A stretch of 64,000 bases of DNA from CAJCIY01 sp964245825 (GTDB taxonomy: Bacteria; Actinomycetota; Actinomycetes; Mycobacteriales; CAJCIY01). The stretch spans positions 248,001 to 312,000 of the forward strand of contig CAXTNT010000002.1 of NCBI GenBank assembly GCA_964245825.1. The letters run 5' to 3'. This document shows, piece by piece, positions 7,607 to 18,261 of this stretch (position 1 is the first letter of the stretch; each line of letters begins with the position of its first letter). The notes beneath the pieces were generated by a model. The model saw nothing but the letters and a program-made list of their open reading frames with translations. It ran no database searches and was not told the DNA's origin. A program made the position numbers and the translations under genes.

Positions 7607-8076
7607 AGGCCCATGCTCCGGGCCTCGCCGCGTTCGGCCAGCGCGTCGCGCAGTCGCTGGGCATCGGCACCGGCCAGGCCGGGGATGCGGGCGTCGCTCG
7701 CGGCGGCGGCGGTGTGCAGCCGCACGGTCGAGAGCCCGAAGGCCCGCTCGAACGGCCCGGCGCTCACGTCCACGAACTGCATCCGGCCGTACGGGACCAC
7801 CGACAGCCGCCGGAACATCAGCCCCCGCCGTACCAGCAGGTCGTCCTGGCGCTCCAGATAGCCCCAGGCCCGGACGCGCCGGTGGCTCAGCAACAGCGCC
7901 GCCGAGCCCAGGGCCACGGTGATCGCTCCGAGGACCAGCGCCGTCACCCGGTTGCCGGCCAGCAGCGGCAGCACGACGAGCACGACCAGGACCGCGGCCG
8001 TGACGAGCCCCACCTGCGTGCGCCGCACCAGCAGCAGCCGGGGTGAGGGGTGCTGCCACGCGAGGCCGTCATCCAC
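7603..8076 (-). CDS. PH-domain membrane protein, YdbS type
   Basis: About 157 residues. Two adjacent hydrophobic segments (VGLVTAAVLVVLVVLPLLAG; ALVLGAITVALGSAALLL) are followed by one PH-like domain with YLERQDDLLVRRGLMFRR and VVPYGRMQFVDV, the standard YdbS layout. The GTG at 8076 gives VDDGLAWQHPSPRLLLVRR, a typical family start. A TTG at 8115 would add 13 residues. The gene is coupled to the YdbT-type gene downstream by a GTGA overlap. Together they likely form one membrane complex. Confidence 0.78.
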   Translation of the reverse strand: MDDGLAWQHPSPRLLLVRRTQVGLVTAAVLVVLVVLPLLAGNRVTALVLGAITVALGSAALLLSHRRVRAWGYLERQDDLLVRRGLMFRRLSVVPYGRMQFVDVSAGPFERAFGLSTVRLHTAAAASDARIPGLAGADAQRLRDALAERGEARSMGL

Positions 8077-8208
8077 GGCGCACAGTGTGACCCGGCGTCG
8101 GCCCGCTTCGCTCAAGACGGCCGCGGCCGGCGCCGATGCCCAGAGGGTCTGTCGTCAGCAGACTCCGGCGGTACGGCGACCGGACAGCGCGAAGGTCGGG
8201 GAGCCCGG

Positions 8209-9306
8209 ATGGCTGGCTGTGTCGGCTGCACGTGTCAGCGCAGCCCGGGTGTCGGAACCGGCGGTTGGGTCTTCTTGGCCAGCCGCGTCTCGCACACCGT
8301 CGCCGCCCTGGAGTCGGTGCTGGCCCGTACGGAGGCCTCGGTCACCCGGCGGGCACCCGGACTGCTCGCAGCCGCCACCACCGACCCGAGCGGCCTGCTC
8401 GCCGCGGCACGCGCCGCGCTGACGGCGACCGAGGCCGAGGAGGTTCGCGCGGCCGTGCTGGGCGACCTCGACCACGATGACCTGCTGGCAGCGGCCTTCA
8501 CCGCGCCGACGCTCGCGCAGTGCGGCGCGCGGGTCGACCATGCCCGCCTGCTGCCGCTGCTCGACGACGAGCTGAACGCCTTCCACTCGGTGTACCAGCC
8601 GATCGTGTCCCTGCGGCCGGAGGCCGGTCACGCCGTGGTCGGCCACGAGGCACTGCTGCGGGCGACCGGCCCCGACGGTCCGGTCCTGCCCGACCAGATG
8701 TTCGCCGCCGCGTCTGCCGCCGGCTGGCTGCACGCCCTGGATCGCGTCGGCCGCACGACCGCGCTCCGCGGGGCGGCTGGCTGGCTCGGCGACGATCTGC
8801 TGTTCGTCAACTTCGTCCCGACCACGATCTACCGGCCCGAGGTGTGCCTGCGGACCACCGAACAGGCCGCCCGGACCGCCGGGCTGCGTTTGGACCAGCT
8901 CGTCTTCGAGGTGACCGAGAGCGAGCGGGTCACGGACATCGACCACCTGAGCTTCGTGTTCGACTACTACCGGCGACGCGGCTGCCGGGTGGCGCTGGAC
9001 GACCTGGGCTCCGGCTTCTCCTCGCTGAACCTGCTGGTGCGGCTGCGCCCCGACGTGGTCAAGCTGGACAAGGAGTTGGTGCAGGGTCTACCCGACCCGG
9101 TCAACACCGCGGTCGTCGCGGCGATCGTGCAGATGACGCACAGCTACGGCGGATCGGTGCTCGCCGAGTGCATCGAGACCGCGGAGCAGGCGGCCTCGGC
9201 CACCGACCTCGGCGTGGACCTGGGTCAGGGCTGGTTCTTCGGCCGTCCGCAACCACGGACACGAGCGGCCACCGGGACTCGTCCCGTCCTGACCCCGGCC
9301 GGCTAG
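8209..9306 (+). CDS. EAL-domain cyclic-di-GMP phosphodiesterase
   Basis: The 365-residue cytosolic protein has a short Cys-rich start (MAGCVGCTCQ) that may bind a metal, a helical region, and an EAL domain from about residue 125. The catalytic signatures look intact: GHEALLR, FVNFVPT, VFEVTES, VALDDLGSGFSS with the two Asp residues, VKLDKEL, and AECIET. The enzyme should hydrolyse c-di-GMP to pGpG. No GGDEF, PAS or membrane region is present. A GGGGAG ribosome site precedes the ATG at 8209. The link to c-di-GMP is notable because an RsiG-type c-di-GMP receptor is encoded at 59.7 kb. Confidence 0.9.
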   Translation: MAGCVGCTCQRSPGVGTGGWVFLASRVSHTVAALESVLARTEASVTRRAPGLLAAATTDPSGLLAAARAALTATEAEEVRAAVLGDLDHDDLLAAAFTAPTLAQCGARVDHARLLPLLDDELNAFHSVYQPIVSLRPEAGHAVVGHEALLRATGPDGPVLPDQMFAAASAAGWLHALDRVGRTTALRGAAGWLGDDLLFVNFVPTTIYRPEVCLRTTEQAARTAGLRLDQLVFEVTESERVTDIDHLSFVFDYYRRRGCRVALDDLGSGFSSLNLLVRLRPDVVKLDKELVQGLPDPVNTAVVAAIVQMTHSYGGSVLAECIETAEQAASATDLGVDLGQGWFFGRPQPRTRAATGTRPVLTPAG

Positions 9307-9418
9307 GACCCACGACCACTCGGATCGGCACACTCGGGCGGCGTTGGGGGCGCCGAGGAAGGAACGGCACCGGCAACAGTTCGGGATCGCCCGTCGGCGG
9401 TTGTGGTGCGATGGCCCG

Positions 9419-10957
9419 GTGACACCCGTCGTCGTCGGCATCGGTCCGCTCGCCCCGGCGGACGTCCTCGCGGTGGCGCGGCACCAGGCACCCGTCGTGC
9501 TTTCCCCACCGGCACTTGCCGCCGTCGCCGCGACCCGTGCGGTGATCGAGGCACTGGCGGAGGACCCTGAACCGCACTACGGAATCTCGACCGGCTTCGG
9601 GGCGCTGGCGGCCCGGCACATCCCGGTCGCCTCGCGCGCCCGGCTGCAGCGCAGCCTGGTTCGGTCGCACGCCGCCGGCAGCGGAGCCGAGGTCGAGACC
9701 GAGGTCGTCCGCGCGCTCATGCTGCTAAGGCTCTCGACGCTTGCCACCGGGCGGACCGGCGTTCGGCCGGCCACCGCCCAGGCGTACGTGGAGATGCTGA
9801 ACGCCGGGATCACCCCCGTCGTCTACGAGTACGGCTCGCTCGGCTGCTCGGGTGACCTCGCGCCGCTGGCCCACGTCGCCCTGGCCGCGATGGGCGAGGG
9901 ACCGGTGCGGGTACGGGACGGTGAGCCGGTGCCGGCGGCGGAAGCCCTTGCGGCACAGGGCCTTTCGCCCGTCGTGCTAGCCGAGAAGGAGGGCCTGGCC
10001 CTCATCAACGGCACCGACGGCATGCTCGGGATGCTGGTGCTCGCGCTGCACGACCTGACCGCGCTGCTCAAGGTCGCCGACGTGACGGCGGCGATGAGCG
10101 TCGAGGCACTGCTGGCCACCGACGCCGTGTTCGCCGCCGACCTGCAGGCGCTGCGCCCGCAGACCGGACAGGCGCTGTCCGCGGCGAACCTGCGCACCCT
10201 CCTGGGCGGCTCCGCGATCATGGCCAGCCACCGCGAGCCCGGCTCGTGTACGCGGGTGCAGGACGCGTACTCCCTGCGGTGCTCCCCGCAGGTGCACGGC
10301 GGTGCCCGCGACACGGTCGACCATGCGGCGCTGGTCGCCGGCCGGGAGCTGGCCAGCGCCATCGACAACCCCGTCGTCACCCTCGACGGCCGGGTCGAGT
10401 CGAACGGCAACTTCCACGGCGCGCCCGTCGCGTACGTGCTGGACTTCCTCGCGATCGTCGCGGCCGACGTGGCCTCGATCAGCGAGCGGCGTACCGACCG
10501 GATGCTGGACGCGCACCGCAGCGCGGGCCTGCCGCCGTTCCTCGCCGACGACCCCGGCGTGGACTCCGGCCACATGATCGTCCAGTACACCCAGGCGGCG
10601 ATCGTCAGCGAGCTCAAGCGGCTGGCCGCGCCGGCGTCGGTCGACTCCATCCCGTCGTCGGGGATGCAGGAGGACCACGTCTCGATGGGCTGGTCCGCCG
10701 CCCGCAAGCTGCGGCGCTCGGTGGACGGGCTGACCCGGGTGCTCGCGATCGAGCTGCTGACCGCGGCCCGCGCGCTGGACCTGCGGACGCCGCTGACCCC
10801 CGCACCCGCGACGGCGGCGGCGGTGGCGGCGCTGCGCGCGATGGTCGCCGGTCCGGGGCCCGACCGCCACCTCGCGCCCGAGATCGAGGCGGCGGTCGCG
10901 CTCGTACGCGGCGGACTGCTCGACGCGGTCGAAGCCGTCACCGGTCCGCTCGCCTGA
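9419..10957 (+). CDS. hutH: Histidine ammonia-lyase
   Basis: The 512-residue enzyme has normal family length and converts L-histidine to urocanate plus ammonia, the first step of histidine degradation. The self-formed MIO prosthetic group arises from the tripeptide in GSLGCSGDLAPLAH; Cys-Ser-Gly in place of Ala-Ser-Gly is, from memory, a common variant in actinobacterial HutH. Other family landmarks are the ISTGFGAL loop, QDAYSLRC and SSGMQEDHVSMG. The GTG at 9419 gives the usual N-terminus; a longer frame from 9344 is unlikely. The rest of the pathway begins 2 kb downstream at hutU, with two minus-strand genes in between, so hutH is expressed separately. Confidence 0.95.
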   Translation: MTPVVVGIGPLAPADVLAVARHQAPVVLSPPALAAVAATRAVIEALAEDPEPHYGISTGFGALAARHIPVASRARLQRSLVRSHAAGSGAEVETEVVRALMLLRLSTLATGRTGVRPATAQAYVEMLNAGITPVVYEYGSLGCSGDLAPLAHVALAAMGEGPVRVRDGEPVPAAEALAAQGLSPVVLAEKEGLALINGTDGMLGMLVLALHDLTALLKVADVTAAMSVEALLATDAVFAADLQALRPQTGQALSAANLRTLLGGSAIMASHREPGSCTRVQDAYSLRCSPQVHGGARDTVDHAALVAGRELASAIDNPVVTLDGRVESNGNFHGAPVAYVLDFLAIVAADVASISERRTDRMLDAHRSAGLPPFLADDPGVDSGHMIVQYTQAAIVSELKRLAAPASVDSIPSSGMQEDHVSMGWSAARKLRRSVDGLTRVLAIELLTAARALDLRTPLTPAPATAAAVAALRAMVAGPGPDRHLAPEIEAAVALVRGGLLDAVEAVTGPLA

Positions 10958-11077
10958 CCGTGTCCACCGTCAGGACATAGGACGAGTCGCTCCCGTGATG
11001 GAACGCGGCGAGTGGCGATCATCGAGCCCCGCCAGCCCGCGCCGCCGGCCGCGCCGGAACCTGGCTCGTGGTCGCGG

Positions 11078-12385
11078 CTAGGGCGGCGGATGAGCGGTGA
11101 CGGCACCGTCGGGAGCGCGGGTGAGGGTCCATCCGTCGTCATGGACCGTCGTGTGGTGGTGCGGGCAGAGCAGCACCAGGTTGCTGAGGTCGGTCGGTCC
11201 GCCGCGGGCCCAGTGCACGAGGTGGTGGGCGTCGCACCAGCCCGCCGGCCGGTCGCAGCCGGGGAACACGCAGCCGCGGTCGCGGTGGCGGAGCGCCCGG
11301 CGCTGGGCGGCGGTGACGAGGCGCTGGGTGCGGCCGGCGTCGAGGATCTGGGTGGGGAGCCCGCCGAGCGCCGGCGCGAGCTGCTGCAAGGCTCGGCGTA
11401 CCAGGTCGTGGGCTTGGCCGGCGCCGCCGGTGGCGCTCTCGGTGGCGCTCGCAGTGCCGGTGGCCAGCCAACCGACGTTGGCGTCGCAACCGAGGCGTTC
11501 GGTGGCGGCCGCCGACAGCCGCCCGCCGTCGGGGAGCCGCCCCGTCCCCAGCCCGGGGCCGTGCCCGGCGGTGAGGTCGACAAGGACGGTGAGCTGCGGT
11601 CGCTGCCCGCCGTGTGTGGGCAGCTGGTCTGGGGTCAGGAGCCGCCGGGCGGCCTCGGCGAGGGCGTCGGCACGGCGCTGGGCGGCAGTGCGCAGGTCGG
11701 GCAGGCCGTCGGCCTCGGGTCGAGGCGCGGATAGCGGGTCGAGCACGGCCTGCAGGGTCGCGCCCGCTTCGACGGTCAGGAGGGCGTCGAGCGCGTAGTG
11801 GTCGCCGCAGCGGGACAGGTGCAGCCTGCGGCCGGCATGAGCGGCGGCCTGACGGGCGGCGGCGGGGTCGTCCTGCCCGTCTGCGTACGCCTCAGCAGCG
11901 TGTTCGCACACCGCCTCGGCGACCTGGCCCGCCGCGTCGACACCGAGCGTGGTGGCCGCCTCGGCGACGAGAGGCTCGGCGGCGTCGAACGCGGCAGGGG
12001 CGAGGGTGGCGGTGGCGCGGGCGATGACCCGGGCGTGCCCGACACTCAGCCGCCCGGTCTCGAGCAGCTCGGCGGTGGTGGTCAGCGGCCGCAGGTCGCC
12101 CGAGTGCAGGCGGCGGGCGAGCCGGACGTCGGCCGCGGCCGACCGCGCCGGGCACCGGGTGTGGCGACGCACCCAGGCAGCGGTGGAGGCGGACCCGTCG
12201 GCGGCGGCGACCCCGGCGCCGTCGAGCGCGGCGAGCCAGCGCAGGCCGACGACCTCGAGCTGGTCGACGAGCCGACGCAGGGCCAGGTAGTCGTCGCCAA
12301 GGGTGGTGCCGACGCCAGTGGTGGGTTCGTCGAGCACCGCGAGTGCGCTGCCCACCCGCCGTACCAGATCCTGCGTCGAACACAT
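11078..12385 (-). CDS. HNH endonuclease with DUF222 domain (13E12 type)
   Basis: The 435-residue protein has a helical DUF222 region over about residues 20-330 and an HNH nuclease motif near the C-terminus (GCVFPGCDRPAGWCDAHHLV, then NLVLLCPHHH). The Cys pairs and His residues expected for the metal site are present. Members are abundant in actinobacteria (REP13E12 in mycobacteria) and probably cut DNA; the biological role is uncertain. The ATG at 12385 is preceded by a TATGAT -10 box with 6 nt between, and a LexA-type palindrome overlaps the start codon, so DNA damage probably induces it. It sits inside the hut locus, between hutH and hutU, in the opposite orientation. Confidence 0.88.
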   Translation of the reverse strand: MCSTQDLVRRVGSALAVLDEPTTGVGTTLGDDYLALRRLVDQLEVVGLRWLAALDGAGVAAADGSASTAAWVRRHTRCPARSAAADVRLARRLHSGDLRPLTTTAELLETGRLSVGHARVIARATATLAPAAFDAAEPLVAEAATTLGVDAAGQVAEAVCEHAAEAYADGQDDPAAARQAAAHAGRRLHLSRCGDHYALDALLTVEAGATLQAVLDPLSAPRPEADGLPDLRTAAQRRADALAEAARRLLTPDQLPTHGGQRPQLTVLVDLTAGHGPGLGTGRLPDGGRLSAAATERLGCDANVGWLATGTASATESATGGAGQAHDLVRRALQQLAPALGGLPTQILDAGRTQRLVTAAQRRALRHRDRGCVFPGCDRPAGWCDAHHLVHWARGGPTDLSNLVLLCPHHHTTVHDDGWTLTRAPDGAVTAHPPP

Positions 12386-12391
12386 GTTCGA
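12376..12391. promoter_or_regulatory. LexA/SOS box over the HNH gene start
   Basis: TCGAAC-ACAT-GTTCGA matches the actinobacterial LexA consensus TCGAACnnnnGTTCGA in both six-base arms. It spans -6 to +10 relative to the predicted transcription start, which is the start codon at 12385. Bound LexA would block RNA polymerase. Confidence 0.8.
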
Positions 12392-12397
12392 ATCATA
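12392..12397 (-). promoter_or_regulatory. -10 box (TATGAT) of the HNH gene
   Basis: TATGAT reads on the minus strand and is followed by TCGAAC and then ATG, a leaderless arrangement. It abuts the LexA box. Confidence 0.65.
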
Positions 12398-12506
12398 CCG
12401 CATGACGTAGCCACCGAGTGGCGAAACCCTTGTGGATAAAGGCGTTGTGCGGCTGAACGAAGCAACCGGTCCCACGTGATCGAATGCCGCAGGAACTCCG
12501 CCGCAG

Positions 12507-12905
12507 CTACAGGCTCACCGACACGGCGTACCTCAGGCCGTCTGCATTCGTGACGGCGACCGTGAATTGCGCACGCAAGGGGTGGATGCCGACGGCTGCC
12601 AGCCGCCCATCCTGCGTCTTTGCGCTCTCGACAATGGTGGCGGCGCCGCTCGGAACCTCGATGGTCGCCCCCTTCGTGCATCCGCGGGCGAGGCGGAGAT
12701 AGATCCCCGCGCCTGACGTTCCGGTGTCGATGGTCACCGGCCCCTGCGAGGCGTCCTCGATGTTCGCTCCGGCGGGCGTGTCGTTGAGAACCTGGCCACA
12801 CACCTTGAGCGGCGGCGCCGCATTGATGACGGAACGTGAACTGGCGCACGCCGAGACGCTCGCCACGACCAGGACGGAGGCAAGGAAACCTGCTCGGACC
12901 GTCAT
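12507..12905 (-). CDS. Putative lipoprotein of unknown function
   Basis: The 132-residue product begins MTVRAGFLASVLVVASVSAC, a signal peptide ending in a lipobox (V-S-A-C) that would be lipidated at the Cys and anchored outside the membrane. The mature part is small and Gly/Ala/Thr-rich, with two further cysteines (VCGQVL, RGCTKG) that could form a disulfide. I recognise no domain. The gene diverges from hutU and lies upstream of the HNH gene, 121 bp from its start. Nothing links it to histidine metabolism. Confidence 0.72.
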   Translation of the reverse strand: MTVRAGFLASVLVVASVSACASSRSVINAAPPLKVCGQVLNDTPAGANIEDASQGPVTIDTGTSGAGIYLRLARGCTKGATIEVPSGAATIVESAKTQDGRLAAVGIHPLRAQFTVAVTNADGLRYAVSVSL

Positions 12906-13019
12906 CGGCCGCGCGCATACCCGTCGCGCGCCGTCGCCGTCGGACACGTGATCAACGCTACGCGCCCCGGTGCGACCGGGCAGACTGCAGACCCGGCCCG
13001 CTGGCGTAAGGAGATCGGA

Positions 13020-14668
<1,649 letters not shown>

Positions 14669-14672
<4 letters not shown>

Positions 14673-15832
14673 GCTTCGACCGGCTGTGGTCGGAGCTGGC
14701 CCCGATCGGCCGGGCCGCCTCGGGCGGCTACCGGCGGTACGCCTGGACCGCCGCCGATCTGGCTCTGCGCGAGTGGTTCGCCGGGGCCGCCGCGGACCGC
14801 GGGATGGACCTCGTCGTGGACCGCTGTGGCAACCAGTGGGCCTGGTGGGGCTCGTCCGGCAAGCCGGGCGTGGTCGTCGGCTCGCACCTCGACTCGGTGC
14901 CCGACGGCGGCGCGTACGACGGGCCGCTCGGCGTGGTCTCCGCGTTCCTGGCCGTGGATGCCCTGCGAGGCAAGGGGTTTCGGCCGTCCCGTCCCGTCGG
15001 CGTCGTCTGCTTCGGCGACGAGGAGGGCGCGCGCTTCGGTGTCGCGTGCGCGGGGTCGCGGCTGCTCACCGGCACCCTGGACGCCGCTCGCGGCCTCGGG
15101 CTCCGCGACGGCGACGGGGTGTCGATGGGCGAGGCCATGGGCGCCGCGGGCGTCGCGGCGGACGCTGTCGGGCGCGACGAGGAGGTCCTCGCCCGGGTCG
15201 GCACGTTCGTCGAGCTGCACGTCGAGCAGGGCCGTGGCCTCGTCGAGCTGGCGCGCCCGGTCGCGGTTGGCTCCGCCATCGTGGCGCACGGGCGGTGGCG
15301 CCTGGACCTGCTCGGCGAGGCCAACCACGCCGGGACGACGCGCCTGGCCGACCGGGCCGACCCGATGCTCGCGCTGGCGGCGTCGGTGCTCGCCGCCCGC
15401 GCCGCGGCCACTGCGCACGGCTGCGTCGCGACCGTGGGGAAGGTCGCCGTCGAGCCCAACGGGGTGAACGCCATTCCGTCGCGGGTCACCGCGTGGCTGG
15501 ACGCCCGGGGCGCCGCACCCGCGGCGGTGCGCGCCGTGGTCGAGGCCGTCGCTGCGGCCGGCGGGGCGGCCGCGGTCGAGGAGTCCTGGAGCCCCGCGGT
15601 GTCCTTCGACGACGGGCTGGTCGGCCGTTTCGCCGGGCTGCTCGACAACGCCCCGGTGCTGGGTACGGGCGCCGGCCACGACGCCGGGATCCTCGCTGCC
15701 GCAGGCATTCCCGCCGCGATGCTCTTCGTGCGCAACCCGACCGGGGTGTCGCACTCACCGGCCGAGCACGCCGAGCGCGACGACTGCCTGGCGGGTGTGG
15801 ACGCGCTGACCACGGTGCTGGCGGCACTGTGA
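14669..15832 (+). CDS. M20-family amidohydrolase in the hut operon (annotated as allantoate amidohydrolase type)
   Basis: The 387-residue protein is a di-metal M20 peptidase/amidohydrolase of the N-carbamoyl/allantoate subgroup. Metal ligands are seen in VVVGSHLDSVPDGGAYDG, CFGDEEGARFG, ELHVEQG and GVSHSPAEH. Its start overlaps the hutU stop (ATGA) and its stop overlaps the hutF start (GTGA). Since HutF turns formimidoylglutamate into N-formylglutamate and no HutG deformylase is in the operon, this enzyme probably removes the formyl group to give glutamate. That role is inferred from position; true allantoate hydrolysis is less likely here. Confidence 0.85.
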
Positions 15833-17130
15833 GCGCGTGGTGGGCGGCGCAGGCGATCCTGCCGACCGGCCTCGCCGCGGACGTGCGCTTCGAGGCCGCC
15901 GGTGGCCGGTTCACCGCCGTCGTTCCCGGCGTCCCGGCCGCCGGCGCGGCGATCCTGCCCGGCGTGGCGCTGCCCGGGTTCGCGGACGTCCACGGCCACG
16001 CCTTCCACCGCGCCCTCCGTGGGCGTACGCACGACGGGAACGGCACCTTCTGGACCTGGCGCGACCGGATGTACGGCCTGGCCGGCCGCCTCGACCCGGA
16101 CGGATACCTCGCGCTGGCGCGGGCGACGTACGCGGAGCTGGCGCTGGGCGGGGTCACCACCGTCGGCGAGTTCCACTACCTGCACCACGGCCCCGGCGGG
16201 GTCCCGTACGCCGACCCCCAGGCCATGGCCGAGGCGCTGCGGCAGGCGGCCCGGGAGGCGGGCGTCCGTCTCACCCTGCTGGATGCCTGCTACCTCAGCG
16301 CCGGGCTCCGCGGCGAGGAGCTGAGCGAGGTGCAGCGACGCTTCGCCGACCCGGACGTCGACGCGTGGGCCGCGCGGGTCGCCGGGCTGCGGGACGACCG
16401 GGGGATGCGGGTGGGGGTGGCGGCGCACTCGGTCCGCGCCGTACCCCGGGAGGCGCTGCCGACGGTGGTCGCCGCCGCCGCGGGCCGGCCGCTGCACGCG
16501 CACCTGTCGGAGCAGCCGGCCGAGAACGCGGAGTGCGCCGCCGCATACGGCCTAAGCCCGACCCAGATCCTCGACGCCGCAGGCTTTCTCGGCCCGGCCG
16601 CGGTGCTGGTGCACGCCACCCACCTCGGCGCCGACGACATCGCGACGCTCGGGAGCCGGCGCAGCGGCGTCTGCGCCTGCCCGAGCACCGAGCGCGACCT
16701 CGCTGACGGGATCGGACCGCTGCGCGCCCTTGCCGACGCCGGCGTGCGCCTCAGCCTGGGCAGCGATCAGCACGTGGCCGCCGACCTGCTCGGCGAGGGG
16801 CAGGCGCTGGAGGCCGGCGAACGGCTGATGTCCCTGCGGCGCGGGCGTTTCTCGCCTGCCGAGATCCTGGCGGCGATGACCGCCCACGACGCCCTCGGCT
16901 GGGACGGTGCGGGACTGCTGGCCGCGGGCGCCCGCGCCGACCTGGTCGCTGTCCGGCTGGACACCCCGCGGACGGCCGGCATCGACCCGGCCCAGGTGGT
17001 GTTGACGGCCGGTGCGCAGGACGTGGACACGGTGATCGTCGAGGGGCGCACCGTGGTCGCCGGCGGCCGGCACCTGCTGGGCGACGTGGGTGCCCTGCTC
17101 GGCGCGGCGATCGGGCCGCTGTGGCCGTGA
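15829..17130 (+). CDS. hutF: Formimidoylglutamate deiminase
   Basis: The 433-residue amidohydrolase-superfamily enzyme hydrolyses N-formimidoyl-L-glutamate to N-formylglutamate and ammonia. The Zn-binding HxH is in FADVHGHAFHRAL, with further metal and active-site residues in LHAHLSEQPAENAEC, VHATHLG and LGSDQHVAADL. The GTG start at 15829 overlaps the previous stop. The pathway is therefore the five-step version that passes through N-formylglutamate, not direct release of formamide. Confidence 0.93.
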   Translation: MSAWWAAQAILPTGLAADVRFEAAGGRFTAVVPGVPAAGAAILPGVALPGFADVHGHAFHRALRGRTHDGNGTFWTWRDRMYGLAGRLDPDGYLALARATYAELALGGVTTVGEFHYLHHGPGGVPYADPQAMAEALRQAAREAGVRLTLLDACYLSAGLRGEELSEVQRRFADPDVDAWAARVAGLRDDRGMRVGVAAHSVRAVPREALPTVVAAAAGRPLHAHLSEQPAENAECAAAYGLSPTQILDAAGFLGPAAVLVHATHLGADDIATLGSRRSGVCACPSTERDLADGIGPLRALADAGVRLSLGSDQHVAADLLGEGQALEAGERLMSLRRGRFSPAEILAAMTAHDALGWDGAGLLAAGARADLVAVRLDTPRTAGIDPAQVVLTAGAQDVDTVIVEGRTVVAGGRHLLGDVGALLGAAIGPLWP

Positions 17131-18260
17131 GCACGGCCGTCGTCGGCATCGCCGAGCTGACGACGCACAACGATCTCGGCACGCTGCGCGACGCCGCCGT
17201 CGTCGCCGAGGCCGGCGTGATCACCTGGCTCGGGCCGGCGCGTGAGGTCCCGCCGGCCGACCGGCAGGTCGACCTCGGCGGCCGGGCCGTGGTCCCGGGT
17301 TTCGTCGACAGCCACACCCACCTCGTCTTCGCCGGGGACCGGTCCGCCGAGTTCGCGGCCAGGATGAGCGGCGAGGCGTACGACGGCGGTGGCATCGCGG
17401 CGACGGTGGCGGCGACCTCCGCGGCCGGCGACGCGGAGCTCGAAGTCCTGCTGGCACAGCGCATCTCGGCGATGCGGCAGAGCGGCACGACCACCGTCGA
17501 GATCAAGTCCGGCTACGGCCTGAGCATCGCGGCAGAGCGGCGGCTGCTGTCGATCGCCCACGGCCGGACGCCAGAGACGACCTTCCTCGGTGCGCACGTC
17601 GTCCCCGCCGGCGTCGACCGCGCCGAGTACGTCCGCACGGTCACCGGGGCGATGCTCGAGGCCTGCGCGCCGCTGGCCCGCTGGGTCGACGTGTTCTGCG
17701 AGCCGGCATCCGCCCACGCCTTCGACGGGGACGAGGCGCGGGCGGTGCTGCTGGCCGGCGCGGCCGCGGGCCTGGGGCTCCGGGTGCACGGCAACCAGCT
17801 GTCGGCGGGCCCGGGCGTCCGCCTCGCGGTGGAGCTGGGTGCCGCGAGCGTCGACCACTGCTCGCACCTCGTGGCGGCAGATGTGGATGCGCTGGCCGCC
17901 GGCACGACCGTGGCGACCCTGCTGCCCGCGGTGGAGTTCTGCGGGCGCACGCCCTATCCGGACGCGCGCCGGCTGCTGGAGGCCGGGGTGACCGTCGCGC
18001 TCGCCACCGACTGCAACCCGGGGACGGCGTACACCTCCTCGATGCCGTTCGTCATCGCGCTGGCCGTCCGCGAGCTCGGCATGACCCCGGCAGAGGCGCT
18101 GTGGTCGGCCACCGCCGGGGGCGCGAAAGCCCTGCGGCGCAGCGACATCGGGACGATCCGGGTGGGCGGGCAGGCCGACCTGACCGTGGTCGACGGGCCG
18201 TCCTTCGTGCACCTCGCCTACCGCCCCGGCATGCCGGTCGCCCGCGCTCTCGAGCTGTAG
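17127..18260 (+). CDS. hutI: Imidazolonepropionase
   Basis: The 377-residue metal-dependent amidohydrolase opens 4-imidazolone-5-propionate to formimidoylglutamate. Visible signatures are GFVDSHTHLVFAGDRSAEF (HxH metal site), TTTVEIKSGYGL, LRVHGNQLSAGPG, SVDHCSHL and ATDCNPGTAYTSSM. I take the GTG at 17127, which overlaps the hutF stop as GTGA; another GTG lies two codons earlier. It is the last gene of the operon and its stop is one base from the convergent acyl-CoA dehydrogenase stop, so there is no room for a conventional terminator between them. Confidence 0.95.
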   Translation: MSTAVVGIAELTTHNDLGTLRDAAVVAEAGVITWLGPAREVPPADRQVDLGGRAVVPGFVDSHTHLVFAGDRSAEFAARMSGEAYDGGGIAATVAATSAAGDAELEVLLAQRISAMRQSGTTTVEIKSGYGLSIAAERRLLSIAHGRTPETTFLGAHVVPAGVDRAEYVRTVTGAMLEACAPLARWVDVFCEPASAHAFDGDEARAVLLAGAAAGLGLRVHGNQLSAGPGVRLAVELGAASVDHCSHLVAADVDALAAGTTVATLLPAVEFCGRTPYPDARRLLEAGVTVALATDCNPGTAYTSSMPFVIALAVRELGMTPAEALWSATAGGAKALRRSDIGTIRVGGQADLTVVDGPSFVHLAYRPGMPVARALEL

Positions 18261-18261
18261 G

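Noticed and set aside
9823..11583. 586-residue minus-strand open frame over hutH and the HNH gene
   Set aside because: Ser/Ala/Pro/Arg-rich shadow crossing two well-supported genes on opposite strands.
12948..13019. Upstream in-frame ATG for hutU
   Set aside because: The ATG at 13020 has an AAGGAG site at ideal spacing and matches the family N-terminus.
14686..15828. Arg-rich extension in front of hutF in the same frame
   Set aside because: It lies out of frame over the M20 hydrolase; hutF is fully explained from the GTG at 15829.
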